Shown here: positions 35,569-44,102 of the stretch, piece by piece
Layout: every line of letters begins with the position of its first letter
Position numbering within the stretch: the first letter of the stretch is position 1
From: Lachnospiraceae bacterium
Lineage (GTDB): Bacteria > Bacillota > Clostridia > Lachnospirales > Lachnospiraceae
Assembly (NCBI GenBank): GCA_910574285.1
Contig: CAJTAL010000014.1
Location: 1 to 64,000 of the forward strand
Length of the DNA: 64,000 nucleotides
Direction of reading: 5' to 3'
Program-made: the position numbers and the translations under genes
The notes under the pieces: generated by a model
Database searches by the model: none
Told to the model about the DNA's origin: nothing
What the model saw: the letters and a program-made list of their open reading frames with translations, nothing else

Positions 35569-36237
35569 TTAACTCGAAACAGCCAGACGATATCCAAATT
35601 TCCGCACAGTCTGTATGGTACATCCGCAGGAACCGATTGCCTTTCTCAGCTTCTTGATGTGATTATCCACCACCCGCTCATTTCCGTCAAAATCATATCC
35701 CCAGAAACGGATTAAAAGCTGTTCCCGGCTGAAAATACGCCCCGGATTCTGCATAAAGAACAGGAGCATCTCATATTCCTTCGGCGGCAGGGACAGAATC
35801 TTTCCGTCTTTTTGGACGTTATGGCTTCTCACATCTATCTTAAGACTTCCTATTTCCACATACGCATTGCTCCCCTGTATCCTTCCTGTCAGCGCCATTG
35901 CCTTAGCGTATAATACCGGAAGGGAAAAAGGCTTCGTTACATAATCATCCGCACCGAGAGCATATCCGTTCAGCTTATCCTCCTCCAATACACGGGCGGT
36001 AATAAAGATGATCGGTACGTCGCAGTCTTGGCGTATTTCCCTGCATACGGCAAATCCATCCATTCCCGGCATCATAATATCCAATAAAATCAGATGAAAG
36101 CTTCTTCTCTTCACCAGCTCCAGAGCCTTAAATCCATCTCCTGCCGTCTCCACATCCCATCCCTTACTTGAAAAATAGTCGGAAGCGGCTTCTGAGATCA
36201 GCAGATCGTCCTCCACAATCAATAACTTCAATTCCAT
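35569..36237 (-). CDS. OmpR-family response regulator
   Basis: 222 residues from ATG 36237 (MELKLLIVEDDLL), RBS GGAGAAGG. Receiver with EDD, phospho-acceptor Asp in LILLDIMMPG and Lys in YVTKPFS; C-terminal winged helix (LSLPPKEYEMLLFFMQNPGRIFSREQLL...VDNHIKKLRKAIG). About 110 bases before the kinase gene, its clear partner. The target genes are not evident; the neighbouring PadR and MATE genes are candidates only by position. Confidence 0.93.
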   Translation of the reverse strand: MELKLLIVEDDLLISEAASDYFSSKGWDVETAGDGFKALELVKRRSFHLILLDIMMPGMDGFAVCREIRQDCDVPIIFITARVLEEDKLNGYALGADDYVTKPFSLPVLYAKAMALTGRIQGSNAYVEIGSLKIDVRSHNVQKDGKILSLPPKEYEMLLFFMQNPGRIFSREQLLIRFWGYDFDGNERVVDNHIKKLRKAIGSCGCTIQTVRKFGYRLAVSS

Positions 36238-36377
36238 ACACCTTCTCCACAATCAAACTGTATGTATATCGTATACAGAAAAATGTCCGGACACGCTTTC
36301 TGTATGGTGGTACTCTACCATTCTAATATATCCTCTTCGTATCCTTTTGTAAGAATACGTCAAAAAATCTCATGCTA

Positions 36378-36941
36378 TCATACATCCCTCTCATACTTCT
36401 GCCGAAGCCTTCGGATCTTTCTGCCGCAGTGGACGAACAGCCACACATACAACATGAAAAACACAAGAAAAATCAATGTAAACGCCCTGGCTCCCACGTC
36501 TCCCCTGTCAAGCCAGTTATTCGACTGAATGATAAGCTGCGGTACGACACAGCAGAGAAATATAATCATAAGGGGTATCATCCTCCGTCTGTATATCCTT
36601 CTGATCATCTCAAGCCTCGACTCATTATCGCTGAATATCTCCAGATCGTCCTCTATAATATCCGCAGGCTTCCTGAAATAGCTGAAACTATTCACATCAA
36701 ACAAATATTCCCATCCATAGTCACGGTACAACTGCAGATATCCCGGTTTCTCTCCTGTACCCGCCTGATCAAAATCCATCCTGTAGACAACATCCTCCGG
36801 AGTACACCGGTCAAAAAAATAAAAACCCGGAAGCAAGTATCTCTTAAATCTCCATCCCTTCTGATGCTGCTCTCGCAGAAACTGTTCCTCCTCTTCATAA
36901 TCCATGATCGTCCAAAAACGGAATAATATTCTATCTGCCAT
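36378..36941 (-). CDS. DUF2812 membrane protein
   Basis: 187 residues from ATG 36941 (MADRILFRFWTIMDYEEEE); an ATG two codons earlier is too close to AGGAG. The N-terminal DUF2812 domain includes EQFLREQHQKGWRFKRYLLPGFYFF, then two membrane helices (MIPLMIIFLCCVVPQLII; AFTLIFLVFFMLYVWLFV). DUF2812 proteins are routinely encoded with a PadR regulator, as here, where the frames overlap by about 11 bases. Function unknown, perhaps an anti-regulator or membrane-stress sensor. Confidence 0.8.
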   Translation of the reverse strand: MADRILFRFWTIMDYEEEEQFLREQHQKGWRFKRYLLPGFYFFDRCTPEDVVYRMDFDQAGTGEKPGYLQLYRDYGWEYLFDVNSFSYFRKPADIIEDDLEIFSDNESRLEMIRRIYRRRMIPLMIIFLCCVVPQLIIQSNNWLDRGDVGARAFTLIFLVFFMLYVWLFVHCGRKIRRLRQKYERDV

Positions 36942-37257
36942 CTGCATACTCTCCTTTACTGTTCTTATACAGCCGTTCAATCCGATGAAGCTCTATCTCA
37001 AGAACCTCCCGCCCAAGCTCTGTCATCACATACAGTTTCCTCTTCTCCTCTTCCCTTACAAACCTGATTAGACCGTCCTTTTCCATCTTAGACAGAGTTC
37101 CATACATGGTTCCGGGACTGATGGTTACCGCCCCGCCAGTCATCTGCTTTACCCTCTGCCCGATATTATATCCGTGCATCTCATTCTGCAAGCAGAATAG
37201 AATGTAGAACCCGGTCTCCGTCATAGGAACATATATCCTTTTAATCCTGTCCTGCAT
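36931..37257 (-). CDS. PadR-family transcriptional regulator
   Basis: 108 residues from ATG 37257 (MQDRIKRIYVPMTETGFYIL), AAAGGAG upstream. Winged helix with LQNEMHGYNIGQRVKQMTGGAVTISPGTMYGTLSKMEKDGLI, the PadR signature, and a short C-terminal dimer helix. The promoter region holds a textbook PadR operator, so self-regulation is likely. Confidence 0.93.
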   Translation of the reverse strand: MQDRIKRIYVPMTETGFYILFCLQNEMHGYNIGQRVKQMTGGAVTISPGTMYGTLSKMEKDGLIRFVREEEKRKLYVMTELGREVLEIELHRIERLYKNSKGEYADGR

Positions 37258-37358
37258 CACTTCACTCCTTTTTGTTCCGTTGTAATTGCTTATTTGCCAA
37301 CCATATCTAACCCTGATTCCCGCTGTTACAGTATAACGTAATCCAATACATCTCATTT

Positions 37359-37378
37359 CAATGTATCGAAATACATTG
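37359..37378. promoter_or_regulatory. PadR operator
   Basis: CAATGTAT and ATACATTG flank a 4-base spacer, a perfect palindrome matching ATGT-N8-ACAT known for PadR proteins. It lies about 20 bases downstream of the -10 box. Confidence 0.8.
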
Positions 37379-37398
37379 TATCGAACCTCGTTATATAT

Positions 37399-37427
37399 TA
37401 TATATCACGCTTCGATATATATGTCAA
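37399..37427 (-). promoter_or_regulatory. Promoter of the padR operon
   Basis: Minus strand TTGACA (37422-37427), 17 bases, TATATA (37399-37404); an overlapping TATAAT sits two bases further down. Confidence 0.75.
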
Positions 37428-37472
37428 GATGAATTCAAAAATTAAAACAAAATTAAAAATAAAATTAAAAAC

Positions 37473-37509
37473 CCTTCTGTCTCCCACGCATTACCTGGAA
37501 GACAGAAGG
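37473..37509 (-). terminator. Terminator downstream of the MATE gene
   Basis: CCTTCTGTCT pairs perfectly with AGACAGAAGG; on the minus strand it is followed by GGGTTTTTAATTTT. Confidence 0.8.
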
Positions 37510-37607
37510 ATTATCACATTTTTTCACTATAATCTCACATATTTCGAATGCCATACACTTTCCCCTTAGCAAGAGAAATAATGGCCGCTCAAACGATAAA
37601 ATAAAAA

Positions 37608-37727
37608 TTACTTCCTGTTTGGTTTTCTTTTAATTCTCAACAATTTAATGAAGTCATTAAACAAAGAGGTATCCACCGGCTCAAACATGATCCATTTTCC
37701 ATCATGGTAAGTTTGAGCTTTGTCACA
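37608..37727 (-). pseudogene. C-terminal remnant of a DUF3788-like protein
   Basis: A 39-residue open stretch bounded upstream by a stop reads TYHDGKWIMFEPVD...FIKLLRIKRKPNRK and then stops. This matches the end of DUF3788-type proteins as I know them (GKW...KLLxxKRKP). There is no start codon or ribosome binding site and nothing of the rest of the gene remains; the MATE stop lies eight bases upstream. Probably a deletion scar. Confidence 0.55.
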
Positions 37728-37735
37728 TTATATAT

Positions 37736-39118
37736 CTATTGCGTTGAGCTCCCTCTTCCTTCTCTGATAAATGGATTCCCCCAAAATGCGGCAAGTAACT
37801 CTGCCACCATAAAACACCAGATAACGGGCTCGCATATAATGACCGCCATATATTGAAACCTGGGGATAAGAACTGCAGTAAACAGTATCTTCCCGATTAA
37901 TTCAATCACACTGGAAAGAACCTGCAGAATCTTCTGCCCGATCGCCTGCAGAGCCGTCCGTGTATGATTAAGCAGACCTAATATAAAGTAACATGGAGCA
38001 ACGATCCGAAGATACAGCATTCCGTTTCGCAGCACTTCTGCCTCATCGGAACCAGATATCCATCTGATCATGTATGGCGCCAGAATCCAGACAAGTATGG
38101 TGATAATCACCGTCAAAACCGCCGTGTACATATATGCGTATCTCATAACCCTGCGAATCCGTCCCGGCTTACGCGCCCCGTAATTCTGAGACACAAACGT
38201 ATTGACCGTCTGCATCATAGCGATAAAAGGAATCATACAGAACTGGTACATCCTTCTCGCCGCAGTATGCGCCGCGATAACCAGATATCCAAGTCCGTTG
38301 ATGCCTGACTGCAGGATCACACTGCCCGCCGACACAAAGCAGCCCATAAATCCCATGGATAATCCCTGTGCTGCCGTTTCTCTGTAAAGCTCCACGTCTA
38401 TTTTAAAGTGTTCCTTTAAAGGAACAAGTACCGGGGCTTTCTTTACAATATAGATCAGGCAGAGCAATACCGAGAAACTCTGTGCAATCACGGTGGCTTC
38501 TGCGGCGCCGCCGAGACCCCTGTCCAGCACGGCAATGAACAGATAGTCCAGAAGTATATTGGAAATGGAAGAAATAATAAGGAATACAAGAGGCATAATA
38601 CTGTTTCCGATTGCCCGAAGTATCCCTGCGCATAAATTATATGCGAACATCACCAGTGTAAATCTCGTAATGATTGAAATATAGCGATATGCTTCTCCCA
38701 TGATCTCATCCGGCGTATGTAATAAGCGAAGCAGCGGTATCATGATAATCTCTGACAGAACGGTAAGCACCGCCACAACCGCCATACCGATAACGATAGA
38801 TGCCGCAACGGATTTTTTCAGCATCTGCTCATCCCCGGCTCCATAGCACCTTGCCGTTACAATCGCCATACCGTTGCCAAACCCAAGGGCAAATCCGATT
38901 AACAGGTCGTAGATCGGCACAGCCGCGCCGATCGCCGCCAACGCAGTCTCTCCTAAAGTATGTCCCACGATCAAAGTGTCTACCGTGTTATACAACTGCT
39001 GAAAAAATATAGAAAATAAGACCGGAATTGCGAAACAGAGCATCGGCATGAATATCTTTCCGTTTAAGAAGTCCGTTTTATTCGCGCTATCACTGGTTTT
39101 TGACGATAAAGTTCCCAA
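37736..39118 (-). CDS. MATE-family multidrug/cation exporter
   Basis: 460 residues with about 12 membrane helices in two homologous halves. Typical stretches: FQQLYNTVDTLIVGHTLGETALAAIGAAVPIYDL in helix 1-2 and the mirrored NTFVSQNYGARKPGRIRRV in the second half. Exports drugs or metabolites using Na+ or H+ gradients. No regulator adjoins directly on the same strand. Confidence 0.92.
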   Translation of the reverse strand: MGTLSSKTSDSANKTDFLNGKIFMPMLCFAIPVLFSIFFQQLYNTVDTLIVGHTLGETALAAIGAAVPIYDLLIGFALGFGNGMAIVTARCYGAGDEQMLKKSVAASIVIGMAVVAVLTVLSEIIMIPLLRLLHTPDEIMGEAYRYISIITRFTLVMFAYNLCAGILRAIGNSIMPLVFLIISSISNILLDYLFIAVLDRGLGGAAEATVIAQSFSVLLCLIYIVKKAPVLVPLKEHFKIDVELYRETAAQGLSMGFMGCFVSAGSVILQSGINGLGYLVIAAHTAARRMYQFCMIPFIAMMQTVNTFVSQNYGARKPGRIRRVMRYAYMYTAVLTVIITILVWILAPYMIRWISGSDEAEVLRNGMLYLRIVAPCYFILGLLNHTRTALQAIGQKILQVLSSVIELIGKILFTAVLIPRFQYMAVIICEPVIWCFMVAELLAAFWGNPFIREGRGSSTQ

Positions 39119-39143
39119 GTTTTTCCCCTCTCAGTTACTTTTT

Positions 39144-39428
39144 TTAATAATGCCGAACCACTTCGAATCTTTCCAATTCGGCCTCTTCCTCTTCTCTGAT
39201 TCCGGCTTTCTGCTTCGCAATGGCAATCTGTTCCTCTACCGTATCCACTCCGCTAAGATTCGGGAGCAGTAATCCCCGGCGATATCCTTTGGTTACCACG
39301 ACGCCATAACGCTTCACATCAAGCTTATCCATAGAGTCGATCGCTTCCGTAACGCCCAGCACATCCACACTGATCGTAAGCTTATCAAGTTCATCCTGCT
39401 CTATCGGAGAAAATCTCGGTTCTTTCAC
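39144..39428 (-). pseudogene. C-terminal fragment of an AMMECR1-domain (AmmeMemoRadiSam system A) protein
   Basis: 94 residues: KEPRFSPIEQDELDKLTISVDVL, then RYGVVVTKGYRRGLLLPNLSGVDTVEEQIAIAKQKAGI. This is the second half of AMMECR1, including the conserved LLLP and QxxIAxxKAGI blocks. Coding similarity continues a few codons upstream (RRAAA) before an in-frame stop, and the N-terminal half, normally with the Memo domain or partner gene, is absent. Ends 26 bases before the MATE start. Likely a non-functional remnant. Confidence 0.75.
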
Positions 39429-39676
39429 TGCCGCGGCTCTACGACTCGTATTATACTACTTTACAGAACCATATTCAATAACATAAGTTTGGTACTTTAG
39501 GCGTCTCCAAACTGTCAAAGACGGAATCATACTATGCAAAACATAAAAAACAAGCATTGCCAGACATGCTCAAATATAGATTTTATTCTTCAAAACCGGT
39601 TGGCAACTTGCTATTTCACACATCACATGATAGTATAAAATCAAATTAGATGAACTGGAAAGGTACGGTGTACAAC

Positions 39677-41257
39677 ATGTGCAGATTTTTTAACGCAGCC
39701 GGCGACTGTAAACCCGGACTGCATTATATGGTCGATATTCAGCCAAAGCTCGAAGCGATCAAAAAAATGATAGATCGGGGAGAATACTTCTCAATAAACC
39801 GTGCCCGTCAATATGGAAAGACAACTACACTGCGGGCGCTTGCACGTTTCCTGAAAAACGAATATCTGGTGATCAGCCTGGATTTCCAGATGATGAGCCA
39901 TGCAGATTTTGAGAATGAACGGACATTTTCGGCATCATTTTCCGAAGAATTATTGTACCGTATTCCGGATATCCCGCAGGATATCCGTGAAAAACTTGCC
40001 GCATTTACAGAAGAATCCCCAAAAATTACAACCCTCTCGGCAATGTTCAGAGTATTAAGCCAATGGTGCGGCCAATCATCCAAACCAATCATATTGATTA
40101 TTGATGAAGTAGACAGCGCGGCAAATAATCAAGTATTTATGGATTTTCTCGCACAACTTCGCGGCTATTACATGAACCGGGACGTAAGACCAACTTTCCA
40201 ATCCGTAATTCTTGCAGGCGTATACGATATCAAAAATATCCGCCGGAAACTCCGCCCGGACGAAGAACATAAAAATAACAGTCCCTGGAACATTGCCGCC
40301 GATTTTCTGATTGACATGAGTTTTTCTGCCAATGAGATAAAAGGAATGCTTGAAAATTACGAACAAGACCATCATACCGGCATGGATATCAAGGAGATGT
40401 CTGATCTGCTCTATGATTATACCTCCGGCTATCCCTTTCTGGTGTCACGCCTCTGCAAACTGATAGACGAAAGAATTACTGTTAAAGAAAATTCTCCAAA
40501 GTCCGGATGGACAAAGGAAGGATTCTTAGAAGCTGTCCGCGTTCTGCTTACCGAATCAAACACATTGTTTGATTCTCTCATTAACAAGCTGAATGATTAC
40601 CCCGAGTTGAATCACATGCTTCGAAGCCTTCTGTTTGCAGGAAAAGAAATCACATATGTTATAGGGATACCTTCTGTTGAAACAGCATTAATGTTTGGTT
40701 TTATAAAGATTTCCAAAAAGAATCAGGTTTTGATCTCCAACAGAATATTTGAAACATTACTATACAATCTCTTCCTTGCAGTTCCATCCATGCAGCAGGA
40801 AGAACTCTATGATACAGCATTAAAAGATAAGACAATGTTTATTAAAAATGGTCATCTGAATATGAGATTGGTTTTAGAAAGATTTGTAGAGCATTTTGAT
40901 TCGCTGTACGGCGACCAGGATGAGAAATTTTATGAAAACGACGGACGACGTTATTTTATGCTGTTTCTGAAACCTATTATTAATGGAAGCGGAAACTGTT
41001 ATGTTGAGTCTGAAACCAGGAACCGGGAAAGGACTGATCTGATCATAGATTACTGCGGGGAACAATTTGTCATAGAAGCAAAGGTTTGGCGCGGCGCAGC
41101 AAAGCATCTGGAAGGAGAAGATCAACTTACCCGTTATCTGGAGCACCATCACCTGAAGACAGGATACATGCTTACCTTTAATTTTAATAAAAAGAAAGAG
41201 ATTGGTGTAAAGGAAGTGCATCATAAAGGCAAGATACTGATAGAGGCTATGGTTTAA
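39677..41257 (+). CDS. AAA-like ATPase fused to a PD-(D/E)XK-type nuclease domain
   Basis: 526 residues from ATG 39677 (MCRFFNAAGDCKPGLHYMVDI); the ATG at 39650 lacks a site and adds nine atypical residues. The N-terminal AAA-like domain has the variant P-loop INRARQYGKTTTL and Walker B IILIIDEVDSA. The C-terminal part has the nuclease-like core: DLIIDYCGEQFVIEAKVW (D...ExK) and QLTRYLEHH. Members are abundant, often multi-copy, in gut anaerobes; function unproven, with defence or mobile-element roles suggested. It stands alone, without a visible partner. Confidence 0.85.
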   Translation: MCRFFNAAGDCKPGLHYMVDIQPKLEAIKKMIDRGEYFSINRARQYGKTTTLRALARFLKNEYLVISLDFQMMSHADFENERTFSASFSEELLYRIPDIPQDIREKLAAFTEESPKITTLSAMFRVLSQWCGQSSKPIILIIDEVDSAANNQVFMDFLAQLRGYYMNRDVRPTFQSVILAGVYDIKNIRRKLRPDEEHKNNSPWNIAADFLIDMSFSANEIKGMLENYEQDHHTGMDIKEMSDLLYDYTSGYPFLVSRLCKLIDERITVKENSPKSGWTKEGFLEAVRVLLTESNTLFDSLINKLNDYPELNHMLRSLLFAGKEITYVIGIPSVETALMFGFIKISKKNQVLISNRIFETLLYNLFLAVPSMQQEELYDTALKDKTMFIKNGHLNMRLVLERFVEHFDSLYGDQDEKFYENDGRRYFMLFLKPIINGSGNCYVESETRNRERTDLIIDYCGEQFVIEAKVWRGAAKHLEGEDQLTRYLEHHHLKTGYMLTFNFNKKKEIGVKEVHHKGKILIEAMV

Positions 41258-41345
41258 GAAGTTTATATTCTCTGCCTCTTGACAGACTGCCTGAAAAATC
41301 ATTCCGGACAGTCTGCCGCCATTTCTAAACCTCGAAGATACTGCT

Positions 41346-42782
41346 TCAGCGCATCTTCCGGCGGTCTCCATGCTCCATGTAATAACGCTTTTTATCTTCA
41401 TACATTCTTTGCTCCGCCAACTTTACGACGGCAACGACATCCGCCTCGCATGACGCCGTCCCCACAGAGACATGATACCCCGCCTCCGTAGTCTTCTCTT
41501 TGACTGCGAGGGCTTTCTCGGTTACTTGGTCCAGATCCATCTTTGCAAACACCAGAAACTCGTCTCCTCCGATACGATAGACCTGCTCCTGTCCGAAAAA
41601 CTCGACAAACGCGTCCGCAACGGTGCGCAGCATCCTGTCTCCGGCAGCATGCCCCTGGCTGTTATTCAATTCGTGAAGACCGTTCGCATCCGCATAAACA
41701 CAAGACAGGCACGCCGGAAGCTCCGTGCTGTACTGTGCAAGTATCTGTTCATATGCGTTCCTGTTCTTAAGATTTGTAAGAAGATCCGTAGTTGCCATCT
41801 TCTCCTTCGCATGAATTTCTTTATGTGTACGAACGACATCCCACAGAAAATAGATAATCAGAATAACCGCCTCATAGATACCAAACCAGAACAGTACTTT
41901 CTCAATATGTGCATTCTCCCTGAAGACAATGCTTTCCGGGACTGTAACCATAACAAACCAGTCGTTAACATTCGCAGGCTCATAAGCCGTGTACAGATAC
42001 TCGTCCCGCGTTCTGGAATAATATGCCGTGATTCCTCCCTTACCGTCTGCAAAATCCCTTGCCGCCTGCTTTTCGTTGTATCCCTTTTTGATCTTACGTC
42101 CTTCCAACGCATCAGAGCTTTTCGTATGTCCGTGCAAGGTATCCATGATAAACTCCATGTTCCGGGTATCTACGATAAAAATATCTGCATTGCCGTCAAA
42201 TATCTCCACCTCAAAATAATCATACATTTCCTGCGGATCTATCACGCCGAATAATATTCCTTCCGTCCGGCTTCCCCTCTTAATCGGAATATTAATAAAT
42301 AGGACAGACCGATCCTCCTCCAGGTTATCCTGCTCAACATTCGTAATAAAAGAACCTTTTTCAGCCAACGCCTCAAACGTAATCCCATTCACCGACTCCT
42401 GCACATTCCCGTCCTGCCCAAGGATCTGATCGTTTGGAAGGACGATACCAAGCCGGGAGACCAGTCCCATATCCTTATCTGACTGCAGGATCTCAGCCAC
42501 ACGCTCAGAGGTAATCTCATCCTCCCCCTCTATGATGCCGGCCAGCATCTCCAACTGAGTCTGGGCGAAGGAAATCTGCAGATAGATCTCTTCCTGAGCT
42601 TCCTGTGTCTCCTCTTTAAGAGTGCGCAGGCAAAAATCTACAGAATAGGACTGCAGCCGCCACAGGACTGCAAAAAATCCAATGCCTATGAGCAGCATAA
42701 GTAAGAATGCCGCCGCAATATTTTCCTTTCCCTGCCTGTCTATTTTTTTCAGCAATAACTTTATCTGATTGTTAAGTTCCAT
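41346..42782 (-). CDS. Membrane diguanylate cyclase (Cache-like sensor + GGDEF)
   Basis: 478 residues. Helix 1 (about 20-40), an extracytoplasmic double-Cache-like sensor (about 45-280, with SRTRDEYLYTAYEPANVNDWFVMVTVPES), helix 2 (FGIYEAVILIIYFLWDVV) and a GGDEF domain with an intact GGDEF (YRIGGDEFLVFA) and DLLTNLKNRNAYE. It should make cyclic di-GMP on sensing a small ligand. The family's inhibitory RxxD is not obvious (KMDLDQ precedes). Confidence 0.93.
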   Translation of the reverse strand: MELNNQIKLLLKKIDRQGKENIAAAFLLMLLIGIGFFAVLWRLQSYSVDFCLRTLKEETQEAQEEIYLQISFAQTQLEMLAGIIEGEDEITSERVAEILQSDKDMGLVSRLGIVLPNDQILGQDGNVQESVNGITFEALAEKGSFITNVEQDNLEEDRSVLFINIPIKRGSRTEGILFGVIDPQEMYDYFEVEIFDGNADIFIVDTRNMEFIMDTLHGHTKSSDALEGRKIKKGYNEKQAARDFADGKGGITAYYSRTRDEYLYTAYEPANVNDWFVMVTVPESIVFRENAHIEKVLFWFGIYEAVILIIYFLWDVVRTHKEIHAKEKMATTDLLTNLKNRNAYEQILAQYSTELPACLSCVYADANGLHELNNSQGHAAGDRMLRTVADAFVEFFGQEQVYRIGGDEFLVFAKMDLDQVTEKALAVKEKTTEAGYHVSVGTASCEADVVAVVKLAEQRMYEDKKRYYMEHGDRRKMR

Positions 42783-42808
42783 ATTCTGACTCTCCTGCTA
42801 TATCAACC

Positions 42809-43237
42809 TCACCGCAAATCATCAAGATCCTTCTTCACGCTTCTGGCAGATATGAGAAATAGAATTGGCACGATACTGCTGCATACTGCCGTACAGATCC
42901 GGTCGATACCCGCATCTCCGATAAGGGCCAACGCTGCGGATACTATCGCGGCAATAAAGCCGATCCACCCCAGTTTCACTGCCGCAGCCAATTTATCCTG
43001 ATTCCCTCCCGCTCCCTTGAGTCCGAAATAACCGCATCCAAAATTAAACACGGCTGAAATCAGCCCCAGAACAGCAGATACCTTCATTGAAACAAGCGCC
43101 TGCTGTTCCGCAGGCATCTTCACCGCCCCATCCATGAAATTCCCTAATAATAATGTTGCTATTCCGACAACAGCACAAAGAATTCCCAACACAATCTCCA
43201 ATACCGATAATCCTTTTAATAATTTTTTCACTCTCAT
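42809..43237 (-). CDS. Small four-helix membrane protein, unknown
   Basis: 142 residues from ATG 43237 (MRVKKLLKGLSVLEIVLG). Four hydrophobic segments with Gly/Ala-rich helices (VLEIVLGILCAVVGIATLLL; VLGLISAVFNFGCGYFGL; LGWIGFIAAIVSAALALIG; CTAVCSSIVPILFLISA). No charged catalytic residues. No family recognised with confidence; 27 bases before the diguanylate cyclase gene, probably co-transcribed. Confidence 0.65.
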   Translation of the reverse strand: MRVKKLLKGLSVLEIVLGILCAVVGIATLLLGNFMDGAVKMPAEQQALVSMKVSAVLGLISAVFNFGCGYFGLKGAGGNQDKLAAAVKLGWIGFIAAIVSAALALIGDAGIDRICTAVCSSIVPILFLISARSVKKDLDDLR

Positions 43238-43406
43238 CACCTCTTAATGTTTTTGATACACCTCTTCATTCGCCAATTCGCTTGTGAATAAATGTTTACT
43301 TACATGATAACAAAAAAAATATCGCCTGACAATATCTTAACGGCGAAATAGTAAATAAATATTTATTCTCATGTATCTATAACCAACCATCCTCTGTGGT
43401 ATATCT

Positions 43407-44018
43407 TTATCCCTTTTCTGCGCAGCTCTTTTCCAGATTCAGATATCCGCTCAATCCCTCGATTAAAAACCGAAATACAGTATCTTCCGTCTCCTGATTA
43501 TCCGGAAGTACTCCCTCCACCACATATTTTGCATACATCACCGTACTGGTAAGCACATGAAGCCACAGCAGATCCTGATTGATCTGCTTCAAACCGGGGA
43601 AAGTCTGAAAGAAGGTCTGAACCATACCCACAAAAGTATCAAAGTAACTCACATCCCGGGTCTTGTCATATACCGGGAAAAAAGTACTGTCCCGAAACCG
43701 ATGGTAAAAAACGGTCTCATCCGGCCTTGCCAACCAGAAACGGAAGTAGGGCGCCCATAGGCCTCTCACAGCCTGAACCGGGTCTGTAAACATAATCTGG
43801 GGTTCAAACTGCAGGTGCTCAAAGACTGCCGCCGCCTGCCTGTCTATATATGTGAAACACTCCATCATCAACTGTTCCTTACCGTTGAAGTAACGGTACA
43901 ATGCCCCCGGAGACACTCCCGCCAACTCGCTGATGTTCTGTATTCTCACACCTTCCAGACCATACTGACGTACCGCCTTTATCGCTGCAGACATAATTTT
44001 GATTTTTGTGTCATCCAA
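43407..44018 (-). CDS. TetR/AcrR-family regulator
   Basis: 203 residues. N-terminal helix-turn-helix (KIMSAAIKAVRQYGLEGVRIQNISELAGVSPGALYRYFNGKEQLM) and an aromatic-rich effector domain (FRFWLARPDETVFYHRFRDSTFFP), suited to a hydrophobic ligand. The likely start is a TTG at 44018 with GGAG 13 bases before it. Possible targets are the small membrane protein and cyclase genes downstream, or the glycan cluster upstream. Confidence 0.85.
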   Translation of the reverse strand: MDDTKIKIMSAAIKAVRQYGLEGVRIQNISELAGVSPGALYRYFNGKEQLMMECFTYIDRQAAAVFEHLQFEPQIMFTDPVQAVRGLWAPYFRFWLARPDETVFYHRFRDSTFFPVYDKTRDVSYFDTFVGMVQTFFQTFPGLKQINQDLLWLHVLTSTVMYAKYVVEGVLPDNQETEDTVFRFLIEGLSGYLNLEKSCAEKG

Positions 44019-44102
44019 TCGTGATCACTGCTCCTTGAATACAATCATTTTTTAATAAACTACCCAAATTATACACCACACCGATTCTGTTGGCAATGCT
44101 TT

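Noticed and set aside
39677-41257. AAA/PD-(D/E)XK protein considered as part of a defence island
   Set aside because: No second defence gene, recombinase or phage gene adjoins it; the family is common as single genes, so only the domain call is kept.
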